NCBI GenBank assembly: GCA_046052065.1
Contig: JBJOND010000003.1
Location: forward strand, 5,678-69,677
Length of the DNA: 64,000 nt
DNA from: CAINEC01 sp046052065
Lineage (GTDB): Bacteria > Bacteroidota > Bacteroidia > AKYH767-A > OLB10
Direction: 5' to 3'
Below, piece after piece: positions 51,968-59,897 of this stretch (the first letter of the stretch is position 1; the number at the start of each line of letters is the position of its first letter). The translations under genes and the position numbers were made by a program. A model generated the notes under the pieces. That model ran no database searches, was not told the origin of the DNA, and saw nothing but the letters and a program-made list of their open reading frames with translations.

Positions 51968-53239
51968 ATGATAAAGAAAGACACTCAGGTTTTTAATCTG
52001 ATAACAAAAGAGTTAAAACGTCAGCGTCACGGAATTGAGTTGATTGCCTCTGAAAATTTTGTTTCCAAACAGGTAATGCAGGCAGCTGGTTCTTGCTTAA
52101 CCAATAAATATGCTGAAGGACTTCCAGGCAAGCGCTATTATGGTGGATGTGAAATTGTTGACCAAATAGAGCAAATTGCAATTGATCGTGCTAAAGAATT
52201 ATTTGGTGCTGCTTGGGCTAATGTGCAACCACATTCAGGTGCACAAGCGAATGCTGCAGTGATGCTTGCAATTTTAAATCCTGGTGATAAAATCATGGGA
52301 TTTGATTTGTCGCATGGTGGACATTTAACGCATGGTTCTTCTGTGAATTATTCTGGTAAGTTGTATAAACCATGTTTCTACGGAGTAGAAAAGGAAACTG
52401 GTCTAATTAACTATGACAAAGTAGAAAAGCTAGCAAAGAAAGAACTTCCTAAATTGATTATTTGCGGTGCTTCTGCTTATTCTCGCGACTGGGATTATGT
52501 TCGTTTGCGTAAGATTGCTGATAAAGTAGGTGCGTTACTTTTAGGAGATATTTCGCATCCATCGGGATTAATTGCAAAAGGAATTTTGAATGATCCAATT
52601 CCACATTGTCATATTGTTACGACTACAACACATAAAACTCTTCGCGGACCACGTGGTGGTTTAATTATGATGGGTAAAGATTTTCCTAATCCTTACGGAA
52701 TTACAACTCCTAAAGGAGAAATCAGATCGATGAGTAGTTTGTTAGATGCTGCTGTTTTTCCAGGAATTCAAGGCGGTCCACTAGAGCATGTTATTGCGGC
52801 GAAGGCAGTAGCTTTCGGAGAAGCTTTAACGGATGAGTATTTAAAGTATACAATTCAAGTTGTAAAAAATGCTCAAGCAATGGCTAAAGCATTTACTGAT
52901 TTGGGATACCACATTGTTTCAGGCGGAACAGATAATCATTTAATGTTGATTGATCTTCGTAATAAAAATATCACAGGAAGAGAAGCAGAAAATGCATTGG
53001 TGAAAGCAGATATAACTATCAACAAAAACATGGTTCCTTATGATGACAAAAGTCCGTTTGTAACATCAGGAATTCGTGTTGGAACGCCAGCAATAACATC
53101 ACGTGGCATGAAAGAAACGCACATGAAAAAAATCGTTTCGTTAATTGATAAAGTTTTAATGAATCATACTAACGAAAAAGTAATTGAAAAGGTAAGAGGA
53201 GACGTTAATACATTCATGGATAAATTTCCACTATATTAG
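51968..53239 (+). CDS. glyA: Serine hydroxymethyltransferase
   Basis: PLP enzyme interconverting serine and glycine with tetrahydrofolate; 423 aa. Motifs: ELIASENFVSKQV, NKYAEGLPGKRYYGG, NVQPHSGAQANAAV, the PLP-Lys region VTTTTHKTLRGPRGG, and SGIRVGTPAITSRGM near the C-terminus. It is probably co-transcribed with the nucleotidyltransferase upstream (12 bases) and porQ downstream (8 bases). Confidence 0.96.
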   Translation: MIKKDTQVFNLITKELKRQRHGIELIASENFVSKQVMQAAGSCLTNKYAEGLPGKRYYGGCEIVDQIEQIAIDRAKELFGAAWANVQPHSGAQANAAVMLAILNPGDKIMGFDLSHGGHLTHGSSVNYSGKLYKPCFYGVEKETGLINYDKVEKLAKKELPKLIICGASAYSRDWDYVRLRKIADKVGALLLGDISHPSGLIAKGILNDPIPHCHIVTTTTHKTLRGPRGGLIMMGKDFPNPYGITTPKGEIRSMSSLLDAAVFPGIQGGPLEHVIAAKAVAFGEALTDEYLKYTIQVVKNAQAMAKAFTDLGYHIVSGGTDNHLMLIDLRNKNITGREAENALVKADITINKNMVPYDDKSPFVTSGIRVGTPAITSRGMKETHMKKIVSLIDKVLMNHTNEKVIEKVRGDVNTFMDKFPLY

Positions 53240-53247
53240 TAGTTCGA

Positions 53248-54297
53248 ATGAAAAGAATTAATCTGATATTATGTTCTCTATTATTGATTGCTCAAATTTC
53301 TTTTGGGCAATCAGGTGGACTATCAGCATTTAATTTTTTAAACTTTAATACCAGTTCTCGCGCTGCCGCTTTAGGTGGTAGTGCAATTGTGACTCCTGCA
53401 GAAGATGTATCCTTGATGGTTTATAATCCTGGGCAGTTATTCCCTACAATCGATAAACAGTTTTCTGTGAGTTTTGTGGGGTATGCTTCGGATATATCGT
53501 ATAGCGATTTTGTGTATGCACAAAAGACAAAACGTTTTGGAATGATTGGAGGTTATTTACATAATGCAAATTATGGGACTTTCAATCAAACTGATGCTGC
53601 TGCAAATGTTATAGGAGAGTTTAAAGCTTCTGATAATGCCATCGGATTAACTTGGTCAAAGCAATTAGATAGTACTTTGAATTTAGGTGTATCTGTGAAG
53701 GGAATATTTTCAAATCTTGGTTTAGGTAATACCTCTAATGCGTTGGCTGCTGATTTCGGAATTAATTATTATTTAGCAAAAAAGAATTTTTCAGCAGCCT
53801 TTGTGGTGCGTAATGTCGGATCTCAATTGAAAAAGTTTGATGGGGGAGCATCAGAACGATTGCCTCTACAAATTCAATTAGGGGTTTCAAAGAAACTAAC
53901 GAATGCGCCTTTCCGTTTTTCCTTAATCGGTCAACAGTTACAGAAGTATGATTTATCGTACCTCAATCCGAATGAAAACGGAATTGATCCACTAACTGGA
54001 GAAGAAAAAGTGCAAACCATCACTGCAGGTAATAAAATCATGCGCCATGTGATTATGAATGTGGAAGTGTTATTTTCTAAGAACTTTAATCTTCGTTTAG
54101 GTTATAATTTTCTTCGTAGAAATGAACTGACATTAACTGAGAAAAAAGGATTGTCTGGATTTTCGATGGGATTAGGATTGAAGATTAGTGCGCTTCAGAT
54201 TTCTTTTGCTAAGACGCTTTACATGCCTTACGAAGGAAGTAATCATATTACTATTTCGAGTAATCTTAGCGACTTTAAAAAGAAGAGGATTAATTAA
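53248..54297 (+). CDS. porQ: Type IX secretion system protein PorQ
   Basis: Outer-membrane beta-barrel protein of 349 aa with signal peptide (cleavage near ISFGQ). The beginning SAFNFLNFNTSSRAAALGGS and the FadL/PorV-like barrel pattern (alternating strands, for example GMIGGYLHNANYGTF, FSLIGQQLQKYDLSYL) match PorQ. PorQ is a component of the T9SS attachment complex that handles cargo with C-terminal sorting domains. Such cargo is encoded at 4520, 38691 and 62545. The reading ends with an 8-base convergent overlap with smpB. Confidence 0.85.
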   Translation: MKRINLILCSLLLIAQISFGQSGGLSAFNFLNFNTSSRAAALGGSAIVTPAEDVSLMVYNPGQLFPTIDKQFSVSFVGYASDISYSDFVYAQKTKRFGMIGGYLHNANYGTFNQTDAAANVIGEFKASDNAIGLTWSKQLDSTLNLGVSVKGIFSNLGLGNTSNALAADFGINYYLAKKNFSAAFVVRNVGSQLKKFDGGASERLPLQIQLGVSKKLTNAPFRFSLIGQQLQKYDLSYLNPNENGIDPLTGEEKVQTITAGNKIMRHVIMNVEVLFSKNFNLRLGYNFLRRNELTLTEKKGLSGFSMGLGLKISALQISFAKTLYMPYEGSNHITISSNLSDFKKKRIN

Positions 54298-54751
54298 ATT
54301 TCTTCATTACGCGTCCCATCTCTCGTTTAGCTTCTGCTTTCTTTAACGTTTCGCGCTTGTCGAATAATTTCTTACCTCGTGCTAAGCCTATTCTTAATTT
54401 GATAATTCCTCGTTCGTTTTCCTGAATGCTAATTGGAATAATGGTAACACCTTTCTCTCGTAATTTACTCTGGAATTTTGTTAATTGATGTCGGTGTAAA
54501 AGCAACTTTCGTTCTCTCTTTGCTTCGTGATTAGCATACGACCCATGTTCGTAAGGAGAGATATGTAGGTTTTTAAGCCACAATTCATCATTTTTAAAAT
54601 AACAGAAAGAGTCGCTTAAATTGGCTTTGCCCTCACGAATGGCTTTTACTTCAGTACCGGTTAACTGAATACCAGCTTCAACCTCATCAGAAATGAAAAA
54701 GTTAAAACTCGCTCTGCGGTTAACGATATTGATTTTTTGTTTGATAGCCAC
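54290..54751 (-). CDS. smpB: SsrA-binding protein SmpB
   Basis: tmRNA partner in ribosome rescue; 153 aa. Family motifs: NRRASFNFFISDEVEAGIQL, GTEVKAIREGKANLSDSF, ISPYEHGSYANHEAKRERKLLLH and the C-terminal basic tail DKRETLKKAEAKREMGRVMKKF. tmRNA itself is not in this window. Separate from the downstream end of porQ by an 8-base overlap of opposite strands. Confidence 0.95.
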   Translation of the reverse strand: MAIKQKINIVNRRASFNFFISDEVEAGIQLTGTEVKAIREGKANLSDSFCYFKNDELWLKNLHISPYEHGSYANHEAKRERKLLLHRHQLTKFQSKLREKGVTIIPISIQENERGIIKLRIGLARGKKLFDKRETLKKAEAKREMGRVMKKFN

Positions 54752-54768
54752 AGCGCAAAGATAGTTAA

Positions 54769-56646
54769 TCAGCGAACTACCAATATAGGAATGGTTAAAT
54801 TATGTCGCACGGCATCAATGGTAGAACCAAATATTAAATCTTTAATTCCTTTGTGTCCATGGGCACCCATCACCAATAAGTCGACATTGCACTCAATTGC
54901 AATTCGTGAAATTTCTTTACGCGGTCGACCATAGCCCATTTTAATTTCGCAGCTATAGCCCCATGCTTCCATTTGCGATTTATATTTAGCTAAGTTTTCC
55001 TGATCAACTTCTGTTTCATAATCGCCTGCTTCTTTTCCTAGCAACTGTGCATTGGCAGTTTCTGAAATATGAATTAAATAGTAGGTCGCATTTTTACCTC
55101 CTTGTCGTAAGGCCTGCGGAATTACATTCAAGTCTGCATCAGTAAAGTCTAACGCCAAGGCTACCCGTTGAGGATTCATTATGATGTTGTCATCAATAAC
55201 TAAATCTTTCTTATGTGGAAGATTTACAGTTCTGTCAATTTTATCGGTAATTAACGGAGCAATGCTAATGTAAATTAATATCAAAACAGAAATTACGACA
55301 AACACCAACGATAAAATCACTTTGATATCACCCCAGCCACTCTCTAAAATCCACTGATGTAATTCGTTACCAACCATCTTCAAATTGAGCACAACAATTA
55401 CTAATGCACAAAGCCAAGCAAGTGATTTTACTAATTTAGAAATGACAAATTCTCCCATCTTTTCTTTGTCGCTTACGAAGTGTATAAGCGGTATAACTGC
55501 AAAACCTAACTGAAGACTTAATATAACTTGTGAAAAGACGAGTAGGGGACCAGTAGCATCTTCGCCTGCAATGTAAATAACAAATAATGCTGGTACAATT
55601 GCAATAAATCGTGTTATTAACCTTCGTAACCATGGAGCTATTCTTAAATTCAAATAGCCTTCCATTACAATCTGACCTGCGAGTGTACCTGTAATGGTCG
55701 AGCTTTGTCCCGCACAAATCAAAGCAACAGCAAATAAAACTGGAGCTACAGTACTTCCTAATAATGGTGTAAGTAGTAGATGCGCTTGTCGAATGTCACT
55801 CACATCTTTTTGTCCATTCATAAAAAATGCTGTGGCTGCAACGACTAAAATCGACATGTTTACAAAAAAGGCAATGTTCAATGCAATGGTGCTATCAAGG
55901 AAATTAAATTTTAATGCACGTTTGATTTCTTTAGGGGTACGTTCGATTTTTCTGGTTTGTACGAGTGAAGAATGCAAGTATAAATTATGTGGCATAACGG
56001 TAGCACCAATAATTGCAATGGCAATGTAAAGTGCACCATCATCAGCAAATCCAGGTATGAATCCTCCCGCAATATTTGATATTTCAGGATGAGCTATAAA
56101 AACCTGTGCAAAAAATGCAAGTCCGATGATTGCAACTAATGTTATAATGAATGCTTCAATTTTTCGTATTCCGTAATGTAAAAGAAGCAACAAAATAAAC
56201 GTATCAAATGCGCAAATAATTACTCCCCAAAACAACGGTATATGAAATAATAATTGAAGTCCGATTGCCATTCCTAATACTTCAGCTAAATCGCAGGCGG
56301 CAATAGCTATTTCAGCTAATACATATAAAAAATAGTTGATGTATTTTGGATACAACTCCCTAGATGCCTGGGCAAGATCACGACCGCGCACTATGCCTAA
56401 TCGAACACTTAAACTCTGTAAGAGTAATGCCATTAGATTCGATAACAACAATACCCAGATTAATGAGTAGCCATATCTGCTACCTCCTTCAATGTCGGTA
56501 GCCCAGTTACCCGGGTCCATATAACCAACGCTTACTAAATAAGCAGGACCAATAAACGCAAATAGTTTTTTGCGAAAACTCATACTTGATTTCACATCAA
56601 CAGAGCTATGGACTTCTGATAGTGATGCTTTATTTTGAGCTGACAT
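54769..56646 (-). CDS. Nramp divalent metal transporter fused to a universal stress protein domain
   Basis: A 625-aa fusion. Residues about 25-460 are an Nramp/MntH transporter: GPAYLVSVGYMDPGNWATDI has the helix 1 DPGN metal site, and GATVMPHNLYLHSSLVQ has the helix 6 MPH site. Both are intact, so Mn(II)/Fe(II) uptake is expected. Residues about 485-625 are a UspA domain with the ATP-binding pattern Gly-x2-Gly-x9-Gly-Ser/Thr in MGAHGHKGIKDLIFGST. The fusion suggests nucleotide-responsive control of transport; that is inference. The ATG overlaps the upstream mntR-type gene by 17 bases, so both share a transcript. Confidence 0.9.
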   Translation of the reverse strand: MSAQNKASLSEVHSSVDVKSSMSFRKKLFAFIGPAYLVSVGYMDPGNWATDIEGGSRYGYSLIWVLLLSNLMALLLQSLSVRLGIVRGRDLAQASRELYPKYINYFLYVLAEIAIAACDLAEVLGMAIGLQLLFHIPLFWGVIICAFDTFILLLLLHYGIRKIEAFIITLVAIIGLAFFAQVFIAHPEISNIAGGFIPGFADDGALYIAIAIIGATVMPHNLYLHSSLVQTRKIERTPKEIKRALKFNFLDSTIALNIAFFVNMSILVVAATAFFMNGQKDVSDIRQAHLLLTPLLGSTVAPVLFAVALICAGQSSTITGTLAGQIVMEGYLNLRIAPWLRRLITRFIAIVPALFVIYIAGEDATGPLLVFSQVILSLQLGFAVIPLIHFVSDKEKMGEFVISKLVKSLAWLCALVIVVLNLKMVGNELHQWILESGWGDIKVILSLVFVVISVLILIYISIAPLITDKIDRTVNLPHKKDLVIDDNIIMNPQRVALALDFTDADLNVIPQALRQGGKNATYYLIHISETANAQLLGKEAGDYETEVDQENLAKYKSQMEAWGYSCEIKMGYGRPRKEISRIAIECNVDLLVMGAHGHKGIKDLIFGSTIDAVRHNLTIPILVVR

Positions 56647-57304
56647 ATTTCTTGATTAATATGTTTTTTGAAACTTCTAGACTTAAATGAAATTTATCCT
56701 TGCTGACTTTCACGAGCATACTTTTATCATAATCCATTATTTCGGCTATGCTTACCGTTACCCCTGGTAATAATCCATATTTCCGAAGGTGTTTTAAAAA
56801 CAAGGTGCTATGATCGGTAACACCTGTAATGATATACTTTTCTCCCACTTCTCCTGCTGAAAGATTGAACTTATCATGCGACTCCATTTTGCCTGTCTGA
56901 TCGGGAATAGGATCGCCATGCGGATCAAACTTTGGATGACCAAGAAACGTATCAAGTCGCTTAATTAACTCTTCACTGCTCACATGTTCTAACTCCTCTG
57001 CCATATGATGCACTTCGTCCCATTCAAAATCCAAGATGTTTGTTAAGAATACTTCCCATAAGCGATGCTTACGAATGATTCCTAATGCTACTTTTTCACC
57101 CTTGCGCGTAATTTTTACCCCTTTGTATTTTTCATAATTGATCCATTCTTTGTCGGATAACTTACGCAACATGTCTGTCACAGAAGCCGCAGTTGTTTCC
57201 ATAGATGTTGCAATGGAAGAGGTGTTTACACTCTTTGTTCCGGTATTCGAAAGGTGATAGATGGCTTTAAGATAATTTTCTTCTGTTGCAGTTGGCTGGT
57301 ACAT
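56630..57304 (-). CDS. DtxR/MntR-family metal-dependent repressor
   Basis: A 224-aa regulator. N-terminal winged helix (TEENYLKAIYHLSNTG, SIATSMETTAASVTDMLRKL), then the metal-binding/dimerisation domain (RKHRLWEVFLTNILDFEWDEVHHMAEELEHVSSEELI with His and Glu ligands), and a C-terminal FeoA/SH3-like domain (about residues 150-220). It overlaps and precedes the Nramp-Usp gene, so it most likely senses Mn(II) or Fe(II) and represses its own operon. A perfect inverted repeat lies across its promoter. Confidence 0.9.
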   Translation of the reverse strand: MYQPTATEENYLKAIYHLSNTGTKSVNTSSIATSMETTAASVTDMLRKLSDKEWINYEKYKGVKITRKGEKVALGIIRKHRLWEVFLTNILDFEWDEVHHMAEELEHVSSEELIKRLDTFLGHPKFDPHGDPIPDQTGKMESHDKFNLSAGEVGEKYIITGVTDHSTLFLKHLRKYGLLPGVTVSIAEIMDYDKSMLVKVSKDKFHLSLEVSKNILIKKYVSSK

Positions 57305-57327
57305 TATTTAATTACTCAAATTATAAG

Positions 57328-57343
57328 TTTAGACAAATCTAAA
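57328..57343. promoter_or_regulatory. Candidate MntR/DtxR operator
   Basis: A perfect 16-base inverted repeat TTTAGA-CAAA-TCTAAA, 24 bases upstream of the repressor ATG. It fully covers the -7 element (57334-57341) of the minus-strand promoter. Confidence 0.65.
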
Positions 57344-57363
57344 AATAGTATTCAAATTATCAA
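57334..57363 (-). promoter_or_regulatory. Promoter of the mntR-Nramp operon
   Basis: Minus-strand TTG (57363-57361), 19 bases, then exact TAGATTTG (57341-57334). The transcript leader would be about 20-25 nt. Confidence 0.7.
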
Positions 57364-57389
57364 ATAAAAAAAATGATTAATCTTGCAGT

Positions 57390-58400
57390 ATGTATCGCAG
57401 TCTGATTCGCCCGCTATTATTTACGATGGATCCTGAAAAGGCCCATCACTTTACTTTTTCTTTAATCAAAAGTTCCTTCAAAATTCCGGGAGTAAAAAGT
57501 CTCGTAAAATTGATTGTAGGAAATACCAGTAAGCCTGTTGTTTGCATGGGTTTAGAATTTCCTAACCCCGTAGGACTTGCAGCGGGATTTGATAAAGATG
57601 CTGTTTTGTTTGAAGAGCTGGGCGCCTTCGGTTTCGGATTTATTGAAGTTGGAACTTTAACACCTAAAGCGCAAGATGGGAATCCGAAGCCACGTATGTT
57701 TCGCTTACCTGCTGATAAAGGACTGATTAACCGAATGGGCTTCAATAATCAGGGAGTTGATGCAGCTGCTTTACGACTAAAAAACAGAAAATCGAAACTG
57801 ATAATCGGAGGTAATATTGGTAAGAATAAAATCACCGCTAATGAAGATGCAAATTCCGACTATCGTTATTGCTTTGAAGCTTTGTTTCCAGTGGTTGATT
57901 ATTTTGTGGTGAATGTAAGTTCACCGAATACTCCTGGTTTAAGAGCTTTGCAGGATAAAGAACCACTGACGAAGTTGTTAACAGAGGTAATGGCTCTAAA
58001 CAATGCGAAGGCTAATCCCAAACCAGTACTTTTAAAAATAGCTCCCGATTTAACAGATGAGCAAATTGCAGAGATTGTTGAGATTGTTAAGGCCGTTAAA
58101 TTGGACGGTGTGATTGCAACCAATACAACAATTAGTCGCGAAGGACTTGCAGCACCAGCCTTAATCACCTCTGAACAAGGTGGTTTGAGTGGAAAGCCTG
58201 TTACCGATAGAAGTACTGCCGTTATCAAGAGATTAAGAGATTTAGCAGGTCCAGAGATGGTAATTATTGGTGTTGGTGGAATTTTTAATGCGCAAGATGC
58301 TAGAGAGAAATTAGCTGCAGGTGCTAATCTATTGCAGGTTTATACAGGATTCATTTACGAAGGGCCTTTTATTGTTAAAAACATCGTTCGTAATCTGTAG
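57390..58400 (+). CDS. pyrD: Dihydroorotate dehydrogenase (quinone), class 2
   Basis: Membrane-associated FMN enzyme of pyrimidine synthesis that passes electrons to quinone; 336 aa. The N-terminal helix typical of class 2 (PLLFTMDPEKAHHFTFSL) is present. Core motifs: NPVGLAAGFDKDA, EVGTLTPKAQDGNPKPR, NRMGFNNQG, the catalytic Ser region NVSSPNTPGLRALQ, IATNTTISR and GVGGIFNAQDAREKLAAGA. Divergent from the mntR operon; the intergenic space is only 85 bases. Confidence 0.95.
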   Translation: MYRSLIRPLLFTMDPEKAHHFTFSLIKSSFKIPGVKSLVKLIVGNTSKPVVCMGLEFPNPVGLAAGFDKDAVLFEELGAFGFGFIEVGTLTPKAQDGNPKPRMFRLPADKGLINRMGFNNQGVDAAALRLKNRKSKLIIGGNIGKNKITANEDANSDYRYCFEALFPVVDYFVVNVSSPNTPGLRALQDKEPLTKLLTEVMALNNAKANPKPVLLKIAPDLTDEQIAEIVEIVKAVKLDGVIATNTTISREGLAAPALITSEQGGLSGKPVTDRSTAVIKRLRDLAGPEMVIIGVGGIFNAQDAREKLAAGANLLQVYTGFIYEGPFIVKNIVRNL

Positions 58401-58430
58401 ATTTTACTTCTGATTTTTTTTAGGATTCCT

Positions 58431-58438
58431 TAACTTTG
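58431..58438 (+). promoter_or_regulatory. Candidate -7 element for the DUF4920 gene
   Basis: Exact TAACTTTG, 20 bases upstream of the ATG at 58459. No TTG is found at the proper distance. Confidence 0.42.
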
Positions 58439-58458
58439 AAGACCTAAAAAATAAGATC

Positions 58459-58956
58459 ATGTTTAAAAGAATTTCAGTTTTTGCAGTAGTAGCACTATTT
58501 GCAGTTTCATGTAATCAATCATCAGATAAAACAACTTCTGAAAATGCTAAAGATTCAACTAAAGTAGAATATTTTGGAGCCAAGATTAAAGATGAGAATG
58601 CATTGCCAATTGACTCTGTCGTTTCAATGCTTAAAAATTCTCCTCAGGATATAGCATCAGTTAAAGCAACAGGTAAAATTGATGCTGTTTGTAAAAACAA
58701 AGGATGTTGGATGACTATCGCAAATAGTGTTGGTGAGCCAATCAGAATTACTTTCAAAGATTACGGATTTTTTGTTCCGATGGATTGCGATGGTAAAACA
58801 GCCGTTTTTGAAGGAAGAGCATATCACGACACTGTTTCAGTGGCTATGTTGAAGGAGTATGCAAAGGATGATGGGAAATCGAAAGAGGAAATCGAAAAAA
58901 TTACTGAGCCAGAAATTAGTTTAGGTTTCGAGGCAACAGGAGTTATCATCAAGTAA
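58459..58956 (+). CDS. DUF4920 lipoprotein
   Basis: A 165-aa lipoprotein (LFAVSC, Cys18). The mature domain has the DUF4920 pattern: TGKIDAVCKNKGCWMTIAN with two conserved Cys, then FKDYGFFVPMDCDGKTAVFEGRAYHDT with a third Cys and a His. The Cys/His set suggests metal binding, but no function is established. It is 24 bases upstream of the HMG-CoA lyase gene. Confidence 0.85.
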   Translation: MFKRISVFAVVALFAVSCNQSSDKTTSENAKDSTKVEYFGAKIKDENALPIDSVVSMLKNSPQDIASVKATGKIDAVCKNKGCWMTIANSVGEPIRITFKDYGFFVPMDCDGKTAVFEGRAYHDTVSVAMLKEYAKDDGKSKEEIEKITEPEISLGFEATGVIIK

Positions 58957-58980
58957 TTTTTAACCAATTAATTTTTCGAA

Positions 58981-59838
58981 ATGAAAATCATCGAGTGTCC
59001 GAGAGATGCGATGCAAGGTTTGCAGGAATTTATTCCTACGGAACTAAAGGCGGAGTATATTAATCAGCTTTTGAAAGTTGGATTTGATACTATCGACTTC
59101 GGCTCTTTCGTTTCTCCGAAAGCGATTCCTCAGTTGCGCGATACAGCGGCTGTTCTTTCGCAACTTGATCTCAGCGCAACTGCCTCAAAATTATTGGCCA
59201 TTGTAGCTAATCATAGAGGAGCAGAAGATGCTGTGGAGTTTGAGGAAATAACATATCTCGGATTTCCATTTTCTATTTCAGAAACATTTCAATTAAGAAA
59301 TACCAATAGTACTATTGAGCAATCGTTAACAACTGTTGCGCAAATACAAGATTTATGCGTGCGTAACAGAAAGCAACTGGTCGTTTATATATCGATGGCT
59401 TTCGGAAATCCATATGGCGATGAATGGAACGAAGATATTGCCTTGCATTGGATAGAAAAGATACGCCGTCTCGGAGTTAAAACAATTGCGATGGCAGATA
59501 CAGTTGGTCTTGCTGAAAGTGAGGACGTGTATCGAATTATGCACCATCTAATTAGTTCTATTACGGATGTTGAGTTCGGTGCTCACTTGCATTGTACCGC
59601 TCAAAACTGGGAGCAGAAAGTTGATGCGGTATTTAAATCAGGATGCAGAAGGTTTGATACAGCTATTAAAGGTTATGGTGGTTGTCCGATGGCCAACGAT
59701 GCGTTAGTTGGCAACCTCGCAACAGAAAAGCTAATAAGCTATTTATCAAAGAACAATAAGGTGGCTATGCTAAAAGATATTAATCTGGATGCATTTAACG
59801 AGGCTACGATGATTAGTAACCGCGTTTTTAATCATTAA
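58981..59838 (+). CDS. mvaB: Hydroxymethylglutaryl-CoA lyase
   Basis: Cleaves HMG-CoA to acetyl-CoA and acetoacetate in leucine degradation; 285 aa TIM barrel of the HMGL-like family. ECPRDAMQGLQEFIPT (metal-binding Asp and catalytic Arg), VGFDTIDFGSFVSPKAIPQL, ADTVGLAESEDV, FGAHLHCTAQNW (metal His pair) and GYGGCPMANDALVGNLATE (catalytic Cys loop). The loop differs slightly from the common GGCPFAPGAxGN form, but the Cys is kept. Related aldolases in the superfamily are a less likely alternative. Confidence 0.88.
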   Translation: MKIIECPRDAMQGLQEFIPTELKAEYINQLLKVGFDTIDFGSFVSPKAIPQLRDTAAVLSQLDLSATASKLLAIVANHRGAEDAVEFEEITYLGFPFSISETFQLRNTNSTIEQSLTTVAQIQDLCVRNRKQLVVYISMAFGNPYGDEWNEDIALHWIEKIRRLGVKTIAMADTVGLAESEDVYRIMHHLISSITDVEFGAHLHCTAQNWEQKVDAVFKSGCRRFDTAIKGYGGCPMANDALVGNLATEKLISYLSKNNKVAMLKDINLDAFNEATMISNRVFNH

Positions 59839-59897
59839 CACAATGTAACCGATTACAGCACGTTATACCATCGGATTATAGAAGAGAGATTACAATT

